A stretch of 8,413 nt of DNA, taken from the NCBI GenBank assembly GCA_030840185.1, contig JAUZFY010000238.1, positions 1 through 8,413 of the forward strand, in the 5' to 3' direction. Position 1 is the stretch's first letter, and each line of letters opens with the position of its first letter. A program made the position numbers and the translations under genes. Under the pieces are notes generated by a model that worked only from the letters and a program-made list of their open reading frames with translations, was not told where the DNA came from and searched no databases. Source of the stretch: Microbacteriaceae bacterium. Lineage in GTDB: Bacteria; Actinomycetota; Actinomycetes; Actinomycetales; Microbacteriaceae. This document shows positions 7,264 through 8,413 of this stretch, piece by piece.

Positions 7264-7985
7264 GCTGTGGTCTGATCGCTCGGCGGCACATCGACGAGCG
7301 GCGGATCGATCAGGGGCAAATCGTTCAGACGATATCCGAGCCCTCGAATCGTAACGATGTCTCTAACTCCAAACGGGTAGTCCAGTTTTCGCCGCAAGTA
7401 GCCGATGTATACCTCAACGATGTTCGAATCGATGTCGAGCTCCGCACTCCACACGTGCTCGGCGATCGAAGCTCGACTGACCACGTGCCCCTTCCGCCGC
7501 AGCAGGAACTCCGTTAGCGCAAGCTCTCTGGCGGTTAGCGAGATCTCTATTGAGCCTCGCCAGCATCGCGCCTGCGACGGATCCAGTCGCAGTGTGCCCG
7601 TTCCAAGGATTGGCCCCTGACCCGAGGAACCCCGACGAAGCAAAGCCCGCAATCGCGCGAGAAGCACAACGAAGGAGAACGGCTTGGTGAGGTAGTCATC
7701 CGCGCCCAGATCAAGCGCATCAGCTTCGTCGAACTCTCCGTCCTTCGCTGTGAGCATGAGAATGGGCACCTGCGGATCCGAGATCCGCAGGAGCCGGCAG
7801 ACTTCGTAGCCGCTCATTCCGGGCAGCATGATGTCGAGGATTACGACGTCAAACGCCGACTCCTTGGCCATCCAAAGCCCGGTGACTCCGTCGGCCGCCT
7901 TTTCAGTGACAAATCCTTCGGCGTTTAGCCCGCGAACAATGGCATCTGCGATCGCCGTATCGTCTTCGACAAGCAAGATCCTCAC
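7260..7985 (-). CDS. OmpR/PhoB-family response regulator
   Basis: DNA-binding response regulator of 241 residues. The receiver domain (1-118) has the acidic pair D8 and D9, phosphoacceptor D51, T79 and K101, all as in active receivers. The winged-helix DNA-binding domain runs from about 125 to 220, with the recognition region near 185-200 and the closing RGLGYRL hairpin at 214-220. A proline- and aspartate-rich tail of about 20 residues (222-241) extends past the usual end. The start is GTG at 7985, with GGAGG at 7994-7998 eight bases before it. It is the first gene of an operon with the kinase at 5848-7263 and is divergent from a small exported-protein gene across a 179-base gap, which is a likely place for its own binding sites. 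The regulon is unknown. It may also regulate the divergent ABC operon promoter at 4402-4518, but that is inference. Confidence 0.95.
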   Translation of the reverse strand: MRILLVEDDTAIADAIVRGLNAEGFVTEKAADGVTGLWMAKESAFDVVILDIMLPGMSGYEVCRLLRISDPQVPILMLTAKDGEFDEADALDLGADDYLTKPFSFVVLLARLRALLRRGSSGQGPILGTGTLRLDPSQARCWRGSIEISLTARELALTEFLLRRKGHVVSRASIAEHVWSAELDIDSNIVEVYIGYLRRKLDYPFGVRDIVTIRGLGYRLNDLPLIDPPLVDVPPSDQTTA

Positions 7986-7993
7986 AGCTCACA

Positions 7994-7998
7994 CCTCC
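7994..7998 (-). promoter_or_regulatory. Ribosome binding site of the response regulator
   Basis: GGAGG on the minus strand, eight bases before the GTG at 7985. It supports a GTG rather than an ATG start for the regulator, and the receiver domain begins immediately after it. Confidence 0.8.
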
Positions 7999-8151
7999 GA
8001 TCCTTGCATCAGCGCCGAGTTCTCCGCCTACCAGGCCAATTCAACCAGCCGCGACGCAGCCTCACTTCTCGAAAGCGGCATCTTCTCAGGGCAACTTACC
8101 GGGGTCTTATTTCCAGCTGAGAGTCTCTTCGGGTAACCAGTCCATCTGACC

Positions 8152-8160
8152 AAAGGAAAG
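8152..8160 (+). promoter_or_regulatory. Ribosome binding site of the exported-protein gene
   Basis: AAAGGAAAG, with AGGA at 8154-8157 seven bases before ATG 8165. It supports the start and the reality of this partial gene. Confidence 0.7.
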
Positions 8161-8164
8161 ATCA

Positions 8165-8413
8165 ATGAAAAAGAAGTCGATCGTTATCATCACCACCGGG
8201 CTTGCGTTCGCACTCACGGGACTCGGAGCAGGGGCTGCCTTGGCGGCAACCAGCACGCCGACCCCGCAGTCCTCAAGCTCCGCGCCGACCGCGACGCCCT
8301 CAACGGACGTGGAGGTTCCCGACGCGACGGAGGCTGCCACCGTCGAGACAGCCGGCAGCGAATCATCCACAGTCAGCGACGGCAACGACGGCGGCCATGC
8401 CGACCCGACCGGT
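8165..8413 (+). CDS. Small exported acidic low-complexity protein, C-terminus beyond window
   Basis: The first 83 codons of a secreted protein; no stop is reached before the right edge. Seen: KKK at residues 2-4, a hydrophobic core at about 6-22, and an Ala-x-Ala type signal peptidase I site ending near A27. After it comes a Thr/Ser/Pro-rich stretch (28-47), then an acidic stretch with repeated Asp and Glu (48-83) that ends in GGHAD at 76-80. There is no cysteine lipobox, transmembrane tail or recognisable domain in the visible part. The start is supported by AAAGGAAAG upstream. It faces away from the response regulator gene, so it is a likely target of that two-component system or a partner of its sensor. 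Short secreted acidic proteins next to two-component systems are familiar in actinobacteria, but I cannot name this one. The opposite-strand frame over the same bases is rejected in favour of this one. Confidence 0.75.
   Translation, partial: MKKKSIVIITTGLAFALTGLGAGAALAATSTPTPQSSSSAPTATPSTDVEVPDATEAATVETAGSESSTVSDGNDGGHADPTG

Larger units (their letters stand above)
7986..8164. promoter_or_regulatory. Divergent promoter region between response regulator and exported-protein gene
   Basis: This 179-base gap separates two outward-reading genes. CTTCTC occurs twice, at 8065-8070 and 8082-8087, 17 bases apart on the same face of the helix within error, and a related TCTCTTC lies at 8124-8130. A weak plus-strand promoter may be TTCTCA (8083-8088) with TCTTAT (8105-8110), spacer 16. 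An inverted TTACC (8096-8100) and GGTAA (8132-8136) flank that promoter. OmpR-family regulators bind direct repeats, so the CTTCTC pair overlapping the possible -35 is a candidate operator. I see no clear promoter for the regulator on the minus strand and no small gene in this gap. Confidence 0.45.

Noticed and set aside
7828..8136. Plus-strand 102-residue frame extending into the divergent gap
   Set aside because: Its first half is antisense to the receiver domain of the regulator; no ribosome site or recognisable domain in the part that lies in the gap.
8107..8385. Minus-strand 92-residue frame opposite the exported-protein gene
   Set aside because: The plus-strand frame has a clear ribosome site and signal peptide, so this is its shadow.

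Overview
The window looks like chromosomal DNA of a high-GC Gram-positive actinobacterium. The Microbacteriaceae are a plausible family, but that is an inference. Supporting signs are the high GC content, GTG starts, GGAGG ribosome sites, a lipobox lipoprotein and actinobacterial-style sensor kinases. I see no mobile element, CRISPR array, tRNA or rRNA.

Bases 1-4401, minus strand, hold one tightly packed operon read from right to left. It starts with a surface lipoprotein (3739-4401). Two different MacB/LolD-type ABC ATPases follow (3029-3742 and 2310-3029). Last is a large FtsX/MacB-type permease that leaves the window at base 1 (1-2313, partial). The genes overlap by 1 or 4 bases. Together they predict a type VII ABC machine in the cell membrane with its own lipoprotein partner.

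Bases 4402-4518 are a short divergent promoter region. On the plus strand, 4519-5847 encodes a HAMP-type sensor histidine kinase with no response regulator beside it in the same transcription unit.

Bases 5848-7985, minus strand, hold a complete OmpR-type two-component system: response regulator (7260-7985), then histidine kinase (5848-7263), joined by a GTGA overlap. The two kinase genes meet tail to tail with no spacer, and their stop codons form the palindrome TGATCA. Base composition falls noticeably on the right of this junction.

Bases 7986-8164 are a second divergent promoter region. Bases 8165-8413, plus strand, begin a small exported, acidic, low-complexity protein that runs off the right edge.

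The simplest working picture is an envelope-sensing locus: two membrane sensors, one response regulator, one ABC exporter or mechanotransmission complex with a lipoprotein, and one secreted small protein. The individual families are all known. Whether the two kinases share the one regulator, and what the ABC complex acts on, cannot be read from the sequence.
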